From Salinicola endophyticus (lineage in GTDB: Bacteria; Pseudomonadota; Gammaproteobacteria; Pseudomonadales; Halomonadaceae), in NCBI RefSeq assembly GCF_040536835.1, contig NZ_CP159578.1, positions 3,472,001 through 3,536,000 of the forward strand: a DNA stretch of 64,000 nt. The letters run 5' to 3'. A model generated the notes under the pieces. That model was not told the origin of the DNA and did no database searches. It saw only the letters and a program-made list of their open reading frames with translations. The position numbers were made by a program, and so were the translations under genes. Shown here piece after piece: positions 1 to 7,777 of this stretch; within the stretch, counting starts at the first letter, position 1, and every line of letters begins with the position of its first letter.

Positions 1-588
1 GGCGAAGCGGCCGCCGAACAGGCCCGACGCCGCAGTCTCACCTGGCTGGCGGCTCAGCCCCCCGCCGCGCTGCCGTTCGCCGATGACAGCGGCGCGCGCT
101 GGCAAGGGATCGCCTGGCGGCCTCGGCGACGTACGCGCTGGCTGGCGGGGGCCATTGCCCTGCTGGCGCTGCTCGACGCCTCGCTGTGGCTGGCCACGAG
201 CTGGCGCGAAGACGCCGCGACGAGCCAGCGTCAAGCGGCGGCGCTGGCCGCGCGCTTCGTCGGCCCGCCGCCGGCCGACGCCCGGGCGGCGCTGGACAGC
301 CGCGCCGATGCCATCGACGCCCTGGCCCGGCGCAATCACCAGCTCAGCGAAGCCCTGGCAACGGCCACGGCACAGCTCGCCGCGACGCCCTGGCAGCTGT
401 CACGGCTGGCGGTCAGCGGCAACCGGGCGACCCTGGCCTGGCGCTACCCCGAGCCGCCGGCACCGGTGGTGCTGAACCGGGCCCGTCAGGCCCTCGCCAC
501 GCTGGGCGAGGCGCAGTGGCAGGCGCTACCGGGCGAGCTGAGCCTGAACCTCCACCTCGCCGCCGACACCCCGGAGCCCAAGCCATGA
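1..588 (+). CDS. gspL: Type II secretion system protein L, C-terminal part (cut by window edge)
   Basis: The reading frame is open from base 1 and ends at TGA 586-588, so the N-terminal actin-like cytoplasmic domain lies outside the window. What remains has a basic stretch (RPRRRTRW), one membrane helix (LAGAIALLALLDASLWLAT, about residues 48-66) and a periplasmic domain with an alpha-helical then ferredoxin-like layout, as in GspL. GspL is the inner-membrane platform protein that couples the GspE ATPase to GspM in type II secretion. The stop overlaps the start of the next gene (ATGA), and gspM- and gspN-like genes follow. That order supports the call more than the sequence alone, which is poorly conserved. 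Confidence 0.78.
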   Translation, partial: GEAAAEQARRRSLTWLAAQPPAALPFADDSGARWQGIAWRPRRRTRWLAGAIALLALLDASLWLATSWREDAATSQRQAAALAARFVGPPPADARAALDSRADAIDALARRNHQLSEALATATAQLAATPWQLSRLAVSGNRATLAWRYPEPPAPVVLNRARQALATLGEAQWQALPGELSLNLHLAADTPEPKP

Positions 589-1121
589 GCCGATTCGCCC
601 CCCCTCTGCCCGCTCGCCTGGCGCCGCTGTGGACGGCGCGCTCGGGGCGGGAGAAAGGACTCCTGGTGCTGGCACTGGTCGGCGTGCTGGCCTACGCCGG
701 CCACGCCGCGCTCTCGTATCTGCCCGCGGGTGGCGAACCGTTCGCCGCGGCGAGGCCGGCGCCGAACCTGCAGCGGCTGCCGCCGATCACCCCGGTGGAC
801 GCCGCGACCTGGCGCAGCGCCGCGGTGGAACAGGGTCTGGCGCTGACCCGCATCGAGGTGACGGCGCGCGGCGTCACGACCCATGGCGAGGCGGCCTCGC
901 CCAAGGCGTTCAGCGACTTCGCGCGCTGGGCGGCGCAGCACGGCTGGTGGGCGGTGGCCTGGCAACTCGAACGCCGCGAGGGGCAGAGCCTGGCGCTGGC
1001 AGCGCACTGGCGCAGTCAGCTCGAAAGGCCAGCGTCACAGCCGGCGTCGGGGGCGGAGTCGAACTCAGGGCCGGGGTCGGTGCCGCTGGATACCACCGCG
1101 ACTGCGACGGAGAGCCGCTGA
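585..1121 (+). CDS. gspM: Type II secretion system protein M
   Basis: A 178-residue protein. A short N-terminal cytoplasmic segment holds the REK motif often seen before the GspM membrane helix (about residue 21). One transmembrane helix (about 24-42) and a small periplasmic domain follow. The tail (SQPASGAESNSGPGS) is low-complexity and probably disordered. The start ATG overlaps the stop of the gspL-like gene by 4 bases, and the stop overlaps the next ATG by one base (TGATG), so the three genes are translationally coupled. GspM bridges GspL and the inner-membrane pseudopilus platform. The family diverges quickly, so the assignment relies on topology, size and gene order. Confidence 0.72.
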   Translation: MSRFAPPLPARLAPLWTARSGREKGLLVLALVGVLAYAGHAALSYLPAGGEPFAAARPAPNLQRLPPITPVDAATWRSAAVEQGLALTRIEVTARGVTTHGEAASPKAFSDFARWAAQHGWWAVAWQLERREGQSLALAAHWRSQLERPASQPASGAESNSGPGSVPLDTTATATESR

Positions 1122-1843
1122 TGCGACGCGGAATCGGTGTGCTGGGGACAATCGGCGCGGGGCTGACGGTGGCCCTCGTCTTCGTCTCGACGTTGGCCCT
1201 GACCTGGCCACTGACGACCCTCGGCCCGCGGGCGCCGGTGGCCCGGGACGTCACCCTGGCCGCCCCCTCGGGGACGCTGGCGGCGGGCCGCGTGGCGCGC
1301 ATCGCCTGGCGCGCCGCTGGCTGGCCACTGGCCCTGGGCCCCCTCGACTGGCAGCTGGCCTGGCCCGGGCGGCTGACGCTCACCCTCGGTGAAGGCAGCG
1401 GCGCCTGGCATGCCCGCGGCGTCTGGCACGGCCTCGACACCCACTGGACGCTCAGCGGCGGCGACCTCGACGCGCTCGATCTCTCACGCCTGCCGCTGGC
1501 GCTGGCAGGGCGCTGGGAGGGGCAGCTCGAGGTCACCCTGCGCGGCACCCGCTGTCTCGCCAGCCATGGCGCGCTGACGGCCTCCAGCGTGACCTTGCTC
1601 GCCCCGACCCGGGTCGAACTGGGTCACGCCAAGCTTCAGCTCACATGCCGTGGCGGCATCCCCGAGCTACGGCTGAATCTGGAACAGGGTCAGGCCCTGG
1701 CGCTCGCGCTGACGCTCGACCCCGACAGCGGCCAGGGCGAGCTGCGCGGGCGCATCGCCGATAGCCATCCGCTGGCCGAGTGGCGCCGGCGTCTCGACCC
1801 CGACGCCCGCGGCGAGCGCATCGAGCAGCGCTTCCGCTGGTAG
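1121..1843 (+). CDS. gspN: Type II secretion system protein N
   Basis: A 240-residue protein with one N-terminal membrane helix (about residues 7-29) and a periplasmic beta-rich domain. Repeated short strands such as GSGAWHARGVWHGL and ALTASSVTLLAP fit the GspN family, which resembles lipid-transport and AsmA-like beta proteins. GspN is present only in some type II systems and its exact role is uncertain. It closes the gspL-gspM-gspN unit. Its end lies 4 bases from the end of the convergent aroG gene, so there is no room for an intergenic terminator and the two transcripts must overlap at their 3' ends. Confidence 0.72.
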   Translation: MRRGIGVLGTIGAGLTVALVFVSTLALTWPLTTLGPRAPVARDVTLAAPSGTLAAGRVARIAWRAAGWPLALGPLDWQLAWPGRLTLTLGEGSGAWHARGVWHGLDTHWTLSGGDLDALDLSRLPLALAGRWEGQLEVTLRGTRCLASHGALTASSVTLLAPTRVELGHAKLQLTCRGGIPELRLNLEQGQALALALTLDPDSGQGELRGRIADSHPLAEWRRRLDPDARGERIEQRFRW

Positions 1844-1847
1844 CGGG

Positions 1848-2918
1848 TCAGCCGCGCAGACGCTCGGCGGCGCGGATGAGCTGCTGCGCGGTCGTCTCCC
1901 AGCCCAGGCAGGCATCGGTGATCGAGACGCCGTAGCGCAGCGCGGCTGGGTTGAGCGGCTGCTTGCCCTCGAAGAGGTGGCTCTCGAGCATCACGCCCAT
2001 CAACGCGCGCTCACCGGCCAGGCGCTGGTCGACCACGCTGTGCAGCACCTCGGTCTGGCGGCGGTGATCCTTGCGCGAATTGGCGTGGCTGCAGTCGACC
2101 ATCAGCCGCGGCGTCAGCCCGGCGACCTCCAGCGCGCGGCGGCTGGCGGCGATGCTGGCGGCATCGTGGTTGGGTCCGTCCTGGCCCCCGCGCAGCACCA
2201 GATGGGTGAAGGGGTTGCCCGGGGTCTCGATCATCGCCGGCGTGCCCGCGGCAGTGACCCCGAAGTGGCGATGCGAGTGCGCCGCCGACTGCATCGCCGC
2301 CACCGCCACGTCGACATTGCCCTGGGTGCCGTTCTTGAAGCCGACACAGGCATCGAGCCCGCTGGCCAGCTCACGGTGGATCTGCGACTCGGTGGTGCGC
2401 GCGCCGATCGCCACCCAGCTCAAGAGATCGTCGAAATAGGCCGCGGCCATCGGCTGCAGGAGCTCGGTGGCCACCGGCAGGCCCAGCGCGGCGACGTCGC
2501 GCATCAGCCGCCGGGCGCTGGCCAGCCCCGCCGCCATGTCATCGCTGCCGTCCAGGTGCGGATCGTAGGCCAGCCCCTTCCAGCCCACGGTGGTGCGCGG
2601 CTTCTCGACGTAGACCCGCATCACCAGCAGTAGGCGATCGGCCACGCTGGCCTGCAGCGCGGCCAGGCGTTCGGCGTACTCCAGCGCGGCGTCGGGGTCG
2701 TGGATCGAGCACGGGCCGACCACCACCAGCAGGCGCTCGTCGCGCCCGGCGAGGACATCGCGAATGGCTTCGCGCTGACGCTCGACACGCGCGGCGAGCA
2801 CGGGCTCCAGGGGGATCGCCGCGCGCAGTTCGGCGGCACTCGGCAGGGTCAGTTCACGCCGGCACGGGGCGCTCTCGGTGGCGGGCTTCAGGGCAGATGT
2901 CACGGCGTTCATCATCAT
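1848..2918 (-). CDS. aroG: 3-deoxy-7-phosphoheptulonate (DAHP) synthase, class I
   Basis: A 356-residue enzyme of the AroF/AroG/AroH family, catalysing PEP plus erythrose 4-phosphate to DAHP, the first step of the shikimate pathway. Visible family motifs are VGPCSIHDP (67-75), RVYVEKPRTT (101-110, substrate binding), VGFKNGTQGN (192-201) and DCSHANSRKDH (275-285, metal and PEP site). Three consecutive ATGs open the frame (2918 to 2910), and only a weak GGA precedes them, so the exact start among the three is open. Which aromatic amino acid feeds back on the enzyme cannot be read safely from sequence. Expression is probably controlled by the leader peptide and attenuator directly upstream. Confidence 0.95.
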   Translation of the reverse strand: MMMNAVTSALKPATESAPCRRELTLPSAAELRAAIPLEPVLAARVERQREAIRDVLAGRDERLLVVVGPCSIHDPDAALEYAERLAALQASVADRLLLVMRVYVEKPRTTVGWKGLAYDPHLDGSDDMAAGLASARRLMRDVAALGLPVATELLQPMAAAYFDDLLSWVAIGARTTESQIHRELASGLDACVGFKNGTQGNVDVAVAAMQSAAHSHRHFGVTAAGTPAMIETPGNPFTHLVLRGGQDGPNHDAASIAASRRALEVAGLTPRLMVDCSHANSRKDHRRQTEVLHSVVDQRLAGERALMGVMLESHLFEGKQPLNPAALRYGVSITDACLGWETTAQQLIRAAERLRG

Positions 2919-2945
2919 CTCATTCCAGGGTTGGGGCCTGAAACG

Positions 2946-3052
2946 CGAGAACCCCCGGAGGGCTGCTCCGGGGGTTCTCGATACGCGGAAGGCAGCCCTG
3001 GTGGGGCGTGCCTCGCGGGTTCAGGTCATGTCGACCGACCGACGGGCACGCC
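2946..3052 (-). promoter_or_regulatory. trp-type transcription attenuator in the aroG leader
   Basis: Read on the minus strand, four pairing segments are visible. Segment 1 (3045-3052) lies in the leader-peptide coding region just after the aromatic codons. It is fully complementary over 8 bp to segment 2a (3005-3012). Segment 2b (2992-2999) is fully complementary over 8 bp to segment 3 (2959-2966). Segment 3 lies in the apex of a perfect 15-bp hairpin (arms 2966-2980 and 2946-2960, 5-base loop) about 27 bases before the aroG start. This is the 1:2, 2:3, 3:4 geometry of the trp attenuator. The one oddity is that the 3:4 hairpin is followed by CGTTTCAGG rather than a clear U tract. Confidence 0.8.
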
Positions 3053-3157
3053 AGTCCTAAACCAGTAGCCATAACCGAAACCAAAACCCGCATACGCGAC
3101 GGCACCGCCGAAGAGATCGGCAGCAGCGGTAGCGTGAATGGCGGGGTTGGAGGTCAT
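3026..3157 (-). CDS. Aromatic-amino-acid-rich leader peptide of aroG
   Basis: A 43-codon ORF starting at ATG 3157-3155, preceded by a purine-rich GAGAGAG, and ending at TGA 3028-3026. The peptide is unremarkable for its first half, then reads AGFGFGYGYWFRTG (residues 23-36), with Phe at 25, 27 and 33, Tyr at 29 and 31, and Trp at 32. A run of all three aromatic amino acids just ahead of pairing segment 1 is what a leader needs to sense charging of tRNA-Phe, tRNA-Tyr and tRNA-Trp together, which suits a shared first-step enzyme. It is a regulatory peptide and probably has no function once made. The start choice is inferred from the ribosome site. Confidence 0.8.
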   Translation of the reverse strand: MTSNPAIHATAAADLFGGAVAYAGFGFGYGYWFRTGVPVGRST

Positions 3158-3184
3158 GGGCTCTCTCGCGTAGATCGTGCCTCT

Positions 3185-3212
3185 ATCCTAACGCCTCGCC
3201 GGCATTTGACAA
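3185..3212 (-). promoter_or_regulatory. Sigma-70-type promoter for leader peptide and aroG
   Basis: On the minus strand a TTGTCA -35 box (3212-3207) and a TAGGAT -10 box (3190-3185) are separated by 16 bases. Transcription would start about 20 bases before the leader peptide ATG, leaving just enough room for its ribosome site. Position and spacing fit well, but no operator such as a TyrR box was recognised. Confidence 0.6.
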
Positions 3213-3340
3213 GCACCGCGTTAACACGCGTCTCGCCCGGCACCGCCGAGCCGCCCCGGGCGGCGCGCGAGACAGCATGCGTGAATCTGTGGTAAACCCC
3301 GGGCAGGGATCGCACGAGCCAGAAAAATCAAAGGATAACG

Positions 3341-3895
3341 ATGACCTACCCGCCCCCCGACACCCTGGCCAGCCAGCTTGCGGCGTGCGCCCGCGGCGAC
3401 GACCGCGCCTTCGCCAAGCTCTATCGCGCCACCAGCCCGCATCTCTATGCGCAGCTGCTGCGTATCGTGCGTCAGGAGGCAGCCGCGCAGGACTGCCTGC
3501 AGCAGGTCTATCTGCGCGTGTGGCAGGCCGCCGGCCGTTATGACGCCAGCCGCGCCCAGCCGATGACCTGGCTGTCGACGCTGGCACGCAACGCCGGCAT
3601 CGACTGGCTGCGCCGCCAGCGCCCCAACGCGCCGGACAGCGAAGCCCTGATCGAGGCGCTGCCCAGCGAGGATGACATCGAGCACGCCAGCGACATGGCG
3701 GGCCAGGCGGAGTCACTGAACGCCTGCCTCGACGAGCTCACATCGCAGCAGCGCCAGGCACTGGAGCTGGCCTATTTCGAAGGCATGACACATCACGAGC
3801 TCGCCCAGCAGCTGACGGCACCGCTGGGCACGGTCAAGAGCTGGGTCCGCCGCGGGCTGGAGAGGTTGAAGGCATGCATGACACGCTTCGCTTGA
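3341..3895 (+). CDS. ECF-type RNA polymerase sigma factor
   Basis: A 184-residue extracytoplasmic-function sigma factor. Region 2 spans about residues 21-93, with the DCLQQVYLRVW core and a WLSTLARNAGIDWLRRQR segment for -10 recognition. Region 4 spans about 133-180 and has the helix-turn-helix THHELAQQLTAPLGTVKSWVRRGLERLK. The start is preceded by AAGGATAACG. The gene overlaps the following membrane anti-sigma gene by 22 bases, the usual paired arrangement. The combination with an RskA-type anti-sigma partner resembles the SigK group of ECF factors. The signal and regulon are not visible, and I could not find a matching autoregulated promoter. Confidence 0.9.
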   Translation: MTYPPPDTLASQLAACARGDDRAFAKLYRATSPHLYAQLLRIVRQEAAAQDCLQQVYLRVWQAAGRYDASRAQPMTWLSTLARNAGIDWLRRQRPNAPDSEALIEALPSEDDIEHASDMAGQAESLNACLDELTSQQRQALELAYFEGMTHHELAQQLTAPLGTVKSWVRRGLERLKACMTRFA

Positions 3896-4581
3896 GCGAT
3901 CCCGAAGCCCGCGAGCTGGCCGCCGGCGAGTACGTGCTGGGGACCCTGACCCGACGCCAGCAGGCCGAGTTCGAGGCGCTGCTGGCGGTCAGCCCCGAGC
4001 TGCAGCAGAGCGTCGACGCCTGGCGCGAGCATCTGCAGGCATTGAATGCGCGGCTGGCGCCGGTCGATCCGCCCGCGGCGCTGTGGCCGCAGATCGCCGC
4101 CCGGGCCGGGCTGGAACGCCGCTGGTGGCGGCGGCTGGGGCTGTGGCAGGGGATCAGCGCCCTCTCCACCCTGGCGGCGCTGGTGCTGGCGGCACTGCTG
4201 ATCGCCGCGCCCACGCCGCCGATGATGGACGGCGACTACGTGTTCGTCGCCAACGCCGAGGGTGGCCGCCCGGGCTGGCTGGTCAGCGCGTCCGACAGCG
4301 GCGAGATGCGCATCCAGACCCTGGCCCCGGGCCCGATGCCGGCGGGCAAGGCGTGCGAGCTGTGGATGATGGACAACGGCAAGCCGGTCTCGCTCGGCAT
4401 GCTGCCGAGCAGCGGGCAGAAAAGCATGCGCCTGCCCGAGCCGATGCGCGCCCAGTTGCGCAGCGCCGACCTCGCGGTGAGTCTGGAGCCGCGCAGCGGC
4501 GCCCCGGCGGGCAAGCCCAGCGGCACCATGCTCGATCATGGGAAGCTGGTGCCAATGCGCAGCGAGCCGTTCTCGCTCTAG
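3874..4581 (+). CDS. Membrane anti-sigma factor, RskA C-terminal domain type
   Basis: A 235-residue single-pass membrane protein. The N-terminal cytoplasmic region (1-65, with LAAGEYVLGTLTRRQQAEFEALL) is the usual sigma-binding part of this group. A membrane helix spans about 92-112, and a periplasmic RskA-like domain follows. The HxxxCxxC zinc motif of ZAS anti-sigma factors is absent, so sigma binding would be zinc-independent. The gene starts inside the 3' end of the sigma gene, implying coupled translation. The TAG stop at 4579-4581 coincides with the first bases of a short palindromic repeat remnant, so the natural C-terminus may have been set by that insertion. Confidence 0.85.
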   Translation: MHDTLRLSDPEARELAAGEYVLGTLTRRQQAEFEALLAVSPELQQSVDAWREHLQALNARLAPVDPPAALWPQIAARAGLERRWWRRLGLWQGISALSTLAALVLAALLIAAPTPPMMDGDYVFVANAEGGRPGWLVSASDSGEMRIQTLAPGPMPAGKACELWMMDNGKPVSLGMLPSSGQKSMRLPEPMRAQLRSADLAVSLEPRSGAPAGKPSGTMLDHGKLVPMRSEPFSL

Positions 4582-4606
4582 GCTGTGTACGTTTCGTACA
4601 GAACCT
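4579..4606. repeat. End-only remnant of family A palindromic element
   Basis: The sequence TAGGCTGTGTACG joined to TTTCGTACAGAACCT corresponds to the two outer ends of the longer elements at 25147-25290 and 44486-44628, with the middle missing. The element ends read close to TAGGCTCTGTACGAAAA and its inverse. It could also be an ordinary small hairpin, but the match extends beyond the stem on both sides. Confidence 0.5.
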
Positions 4607-4620
4607 GGACACTGCCGGAG

Positions 4621-5307
4621 TCAGCCCGCGCCTAGGGATTCGCCACCATCCACCGCGATCACGGTGCCGGTGACATAGTCGTTGTCGAGCAGATAGCGCA
4701 GGGTCTGGTAGACCACCCCGGGGCCCGGCACCCGACGGTTGGTGTGGGTGGCCTCGCCGAGCATCACCAGCCCCGGCGCGATGGCGTTGACCTGGATAGC
4801 GGGCGCGAAGCGCGCGGCGAACGACAGCGTCAGACTCTCCAGCCCGGCCTTGCTGGCGGCGTAGGCGGCCTGCTCGGCGGCGCCGCGGCGCACCACGCTG
4901 TCGGTGATATGGACGATGTCGCGCTGCGGCTCCTGACACGCCTCGAGCAGCTCGCGCGCCGCCAGATTGATCAGGTACGGCGCCTGCATGTGGACCTGGA
5001 ACAGCCGTTCGAAGGTCTCCCCTGCGGCCTCGGGTGCCGGGTCCGCCAGCCATTCGCTGGCATTGTGCACCACCGCACGCAGGCTGCGCGTCTGGGCCTT
5101 GAGCCGGTCGATGAACGCCTCGATACCGCCACGGGTGGCGAAATCCGCCTGCAGGGTGAGCGCACCGCGGGCGCGTAGCGCCGCCACCGCCTCGCGTTCG
5201 CGACGGTAGGTGACGATCACCGGATGGCCGTCGTCGAGCAGCCGCTCGGCGCAGTGCAGGCCCAGGCGCTGGGCGCCACCGGTGATCAGGATCGGCGACT
5301 GGCTCAC
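4621..5307 (-). CDS. folM: Dihydromonapterin reductase / short-chain dehydrogenase
   Basis: A 228-residue short-chain dehydrogenase. The dinucleotide-binding loop is ITGGAQRLG (8-16), the HNAS motif is at 81-84, the catalytic YAASK at 149-153, and a C-terminal VDGGESLGAG follows. The GGAQRLG loop, the RRE stretch after strand 2 and the VTGTVIAVDGG end match FolM, which reduces dihydromonapterin to tetrahydromonapterin, the pterin cofactor of phenylalanine hydroxylase in Pseudomonas-type bacteria, and has weak dihydrofolate reductase activity. Its start overlaps the end of the flavin reductase gene by 4 bases, so they share a transcript. A general SDR of unknown substrate is the alternative. 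Confidence 0.85.
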   Translation of the reverse strand: MSQSPILITGGAQRLGLHCAERLLDDGHPVIVTYRREREAVAALRARGALTLQADFATRGGIEAFIDRLKAQTRSLRAVVHNASEWLADPAPEAAGETFERLFQVHMQAPYLINLAARELLEACQEPQRDIVHITDSVVRRGAAEQAAYAASKAGLESLTLSFAARFAPAIQVNAIAPGLVMLGEATHTNRRVPGPGVVYQTLRYLLDNDYVTGTVIAVDGGESLGAG

Positions 5308-6110
5308 GGGCGCTCGTTCTCCTCGCCGGGGCTGAGCGGCGCCGTCTCGGGGTCGGCTTCCGGCAGCGGCAGGAAGGGTACCCGGGGGGCGTAGCTGAAG
5401 ACGTCGGAGTGGACCTGTTCGGCCACCAGCCCTAGCGGCGCCAGGGTGTCGACGCAGGCGTACACCATGCCGGGGGAGCCGGCCAGATAGATCTCGACGC
5501 CGTCGAGCGTCTGGATCTCGGCGGCCAGCACCGCATCGATGCGCCCGGCATGCCAGATCACCCCGGGGAGCGCCTCGGTCTGGTCATCGAGGTTCTCCAC
5601 CACGGCGTGGAAACTGACGTTGGGATGCTCGCTGGCCCAGGCGCGGGCAAGGCTCTCGGCGTAGAGGTCGCGGCGCTCGCGCACCGCCCACCATAGTGCC
5701 AGCTCGCGCGCGGGATTCTCCGCCAGCGCGGCCTCGGCGATCGCCTTCAGCTGGGCGAAGCCGGTACCGGCACCGATCAGCAGTAGCGGCGCACTGCTCT
5801 CTGCCGGCAGCGTGCACTCGCCGTGGGGCATGCGCACCGAGAGCCGCGCACGGTGGGTCAGCATCTCGCGCAGGCGCGTGGAGTGCGTACGCTCTGGCCA
5901 GTGCTGGATATGCAGCTCCAGGCGCCCTTCACCGTTCTCGGCACAGGCGATCGAGAACGGCACCCAGGTGTCGTCGTCCACCGCCAGCTCCAGATACTGG
6001 CCGGGGGCGTGGGCGATCGCCTCGGCCCGCCCCTCGAGCATCACCCGGAACACGTCGGGAGTCAGATCCTCGACCGATTCCACCTGGCAGGTCAGGGTTC
6101 TGACCGTCAT
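5304..6110 (-). CDS. fre: NAD(P)H-flavin reductase
   Basis: A 268-residue ferredoxin-reductase-like protein. The FAD domain shows PGQYL (36-40) and VPFSIA (50-55). The nucleotide domain shows LLIGAGTGFAQLKAI (110-124) and a late AGSPGMVYACVDTL motif. Fre/LuxG proteins use NAD(P)H to reduce free flavins. The start at 6110 was preferred to a longer frame because GAGGTGAAC sits directly before this ATG. The neighbouring upstream gene is ubiD, the same pairing as in E. coli. That context is suggestive because UbiD needs a reduced prenylated flavin cofactor. The C-terminal tail (PEADPETAPLSPGEENERP) is acidic and low-complexity. Confidence 0.88.
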   Translation of the reverse strand: MTVRTLTCQVESVEDLTPDVFRVMLEGRAEAIAHAPGQYLELAVDDDTWVPFSIACAENGEGRLELHIQHWPERTHSTRLREMLTHRARLSVRMPHGECTLPAESSAPLLLIGAGTGFAQLKAIAEAALAENPARELALWWAVRERRDLYAESLARAWASEHPNVSFHAVVENLDDQTEALPGVIWHAGRIDAVLAAEIQTLDGVEIYLAGSPGMVYACVDTLAPLGLVAEQVHSDVFSYAPRVPFLPLPEADPETAPLSPGEENERP

Positions 6111-6159
6111 GTTCACCTCTCTAGTTCGACTGCCCACTATTTTGTATGCCGCTTGTTCG

Positions 6160-6204
6160 ACTACCTATCGCTCGACTACCTATCGCTCGACTGCCGATTG
6201 TTCG
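6160..6204. repeat. 15-bp tandem repeat, three copies, between ubiD and fre
   Basis: Units at 6160-6174 and 6175-6189 are identical (ACTACCTATCGCTCG). A third at 6190-6204 (ACTGCCGATTGTTCG) is degenerate, and a partial unit follows. The array sits in the 129-base gap between ubiD and fre, where the rest is relatively AT-rich with no recognisable promoter. It looks like replication-slippage sequence and could vary between strains. Confidence 0.75.
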
Positions 6205-6239
6205 ATGCCCACTGTCTGCCTGGGCGCCGAACCGTAACC

Positions 6240-7745
6240 TCAGTCGGACACCTTGCCCGAGCGCGCCGCGGGTGGCGCGATATCGATGCCGTACTCGTCC
6301 CAGCGCGCCTCGACCCGTGCCTTGACCGCCGGGTCCATGACGATCGGCTCGCCCCACTCGCGGGTGGTCTCGCCGGGCCACTTGTTGGTGGCGTCGAGCC
6401 CCATCTTGGATCCCAGCCCCGCGGTGGGCGAGGCGAAGTCGAGATAGTCGATCGGGGTGTTCTCCACCATCACCGTATCGCGTGCCGGGTCCATGCGCGT
6501 GGTGATGGCCCAGATCACGTCCTCCCAGTTGCGCGCGTCGACGTCGTCGTCGAGCACGATCACGAACTTGGTGTACATGAACTGACGCAGGAAACTCCAG
6601 ACCCCCATCATCACCCGCTTGGCGTGCCCCGGATACTGCTTCTTCATGGTCACCACCGCCATGCGGTAGGAGCACCCCTCCGGCGGCAGATAGAAGTCGA
6701 CGATCTCCGGGAACTGCTTGCGCAGGATCGGCACGAACACCTCGTTGAGCGCCAGCCCCAGTATCGCCGGCTCGTCCGGCGGACGTCCGGTGTAGGTCGA
6801 ATGATAGATCGGATCGCGGCGGTGGGTCAGGCGTTCGACGGTGAACACCGGGAACTGCTCGACCTCGTTGTAGTAGCCGGTATGGTCACCGTAGGGTCCC
6901 TCCGGCGCCATGTCGTCGGGGTAGATGTAGCCCTCGAGTACGATCTCGCTGGAGGCCGGCACCTCCAGATCGGCATGGCCGCACTTGACCAGCTCGGTAC
7001 GCGAGCCTCTGAGCAGCCCGGCGAAGGCGTACTCGGAGAGGGTGTCGGGCACCGGGGTCACTGCGCCGAGGATGGTCGCCGGATCGGCGCCCAGCGCCAC
7101 CGCCACCGGGAACGGCTCGCCGGGGTGCGCCTGCTGCCATTCGCGGAAATCGAGCGCCCCGCCGCGGTGCGACAGCCAGCGCATGATCAACCGGTTGCGC
7201 CCCAGCTTCTGCTGGCGGTAGATCCCCAGATTCTGGCGCGTCTTGTGCGGGCCCTTGGTCACTACCAGCGCCCAGGTCACCAGCGGCGCCACGTCGCCCG
7301 GCCAGCAATGCTGGATCGGCAGCTGGTCGAGATCCACCGCATCGCCCTCGAGCACCACCTCCTGGCAAGGCGCCGAGCGTCGCGTCTTCGGCCCCATGCT
7401 CATGACCTGCTTGAAGATCGGCAGCTTGTCCCAGGCGTCGCGCAGGCCCTTGGGCGGGTCAGGCTCCTTGAGGAAGGCGAGCAGCTTGCCCACCTCGCGC
7501 AGCGCCTCGACGCTCTCCTCGCCCATGCCGAAGGCGACCCTGCGCGGGGTGCCGAACAGATTGCCCAGCACCGGCATGCGGCTACCCTTGACGTTCTCGA
7601 ACAAGAGCGCCGGTCCGCCGGCGCGCAGGGTGCGGTCGCAGATCTCGGTGATCTCGAGATAGGGGTCGACCTCGACGCTGACGCGTTGCAACTCGCCGCG
7701 CGCTTCCAGCGCCGCGATGAAATCGCGCAAATCGTGATATTTCAT
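6240..7745 (-). CDS. ubiD: 4-hydroxy-3-polyprenylbenzoate decarboxylase
   Basis: A 501-residue UbiD-family decarboxylase, close to the 497 residues of the E. coli enzyme. It removes the carboxyl group from the polyprenylated 4-hydroxybenzoate ring in ubiquinone synthesis and depends on prenylated FMN made by UbiX. Characteristic stretches are [20 protein letters not shown], the [11 protein letters not shown] loop, [16 protein letters not shown] and [17 protein letters not shown]. The start [10 protein letters not shown] was chosen over a longer upstream frame because it matches the family N-terminus. The gene lies downstream of rho and its terminator, so it probably has its own promoter in the 136-base gap. 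Confidence 0.96.
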   Translation of the reverse strand: MKYHDLRDFIAALEARGELQRVSVEVDPYLEITEICDRTLRAGGPALLFENVKGSRMPVLGNLFGTPRRVAFGMGEESVEALREVGKLLAFLKEPDPPKGLRDAWDKLPIFKQVMSMGPKTRRSAPCQEVVLEGDAVDLDQLPIQHCWPGDVAPLVTWALVVTKGPHKTRQNLGIYRQQKLGRNRLIMRWLSHRGGALDFREWQQAHPGEPFPVAVALGADPATILGAVTPVPDTLSEYAFAGLLRGSRTELVKCGHADLEVPASSEIVLEGYIYPDDMAPEGPYGDHTGYYNEVEQFPVFTVERLTHRRDPIYHSTYTGRPPDEPAILGLALNEVFVPILRKQFPEIVDFYLPPEGCSYRMAVVTMKKQYPGHAKRVMMGVWSFLRQFMYTKFVIVLDDDVDARNWEDVIWAITTRMDPARDTVMVENTPIDYLDFASPTAGLGSKMGLDATNKWPGETTREWGEPIVMDPAVKARVEARWDEYGIDIAPPAARSGKVSD

Positions 7746-7777
7746 GCCGTTGCCTGCATCCTGCGGGTCAAGAACGC

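Noticed and set aside
6160..6204. CRISPR-like array
   Set aside because: Units are contiguous with no spacers and only 15 bp, so it is a simple tandem repeat.
6121..6675. Minus-strand frame whose end reads as repeated IGSRA units
   Set aside because: The apparent peptide repeat comes only from the 15-bp DNA repeat beyond the ubiD stop, read in a non-ubiD frame.
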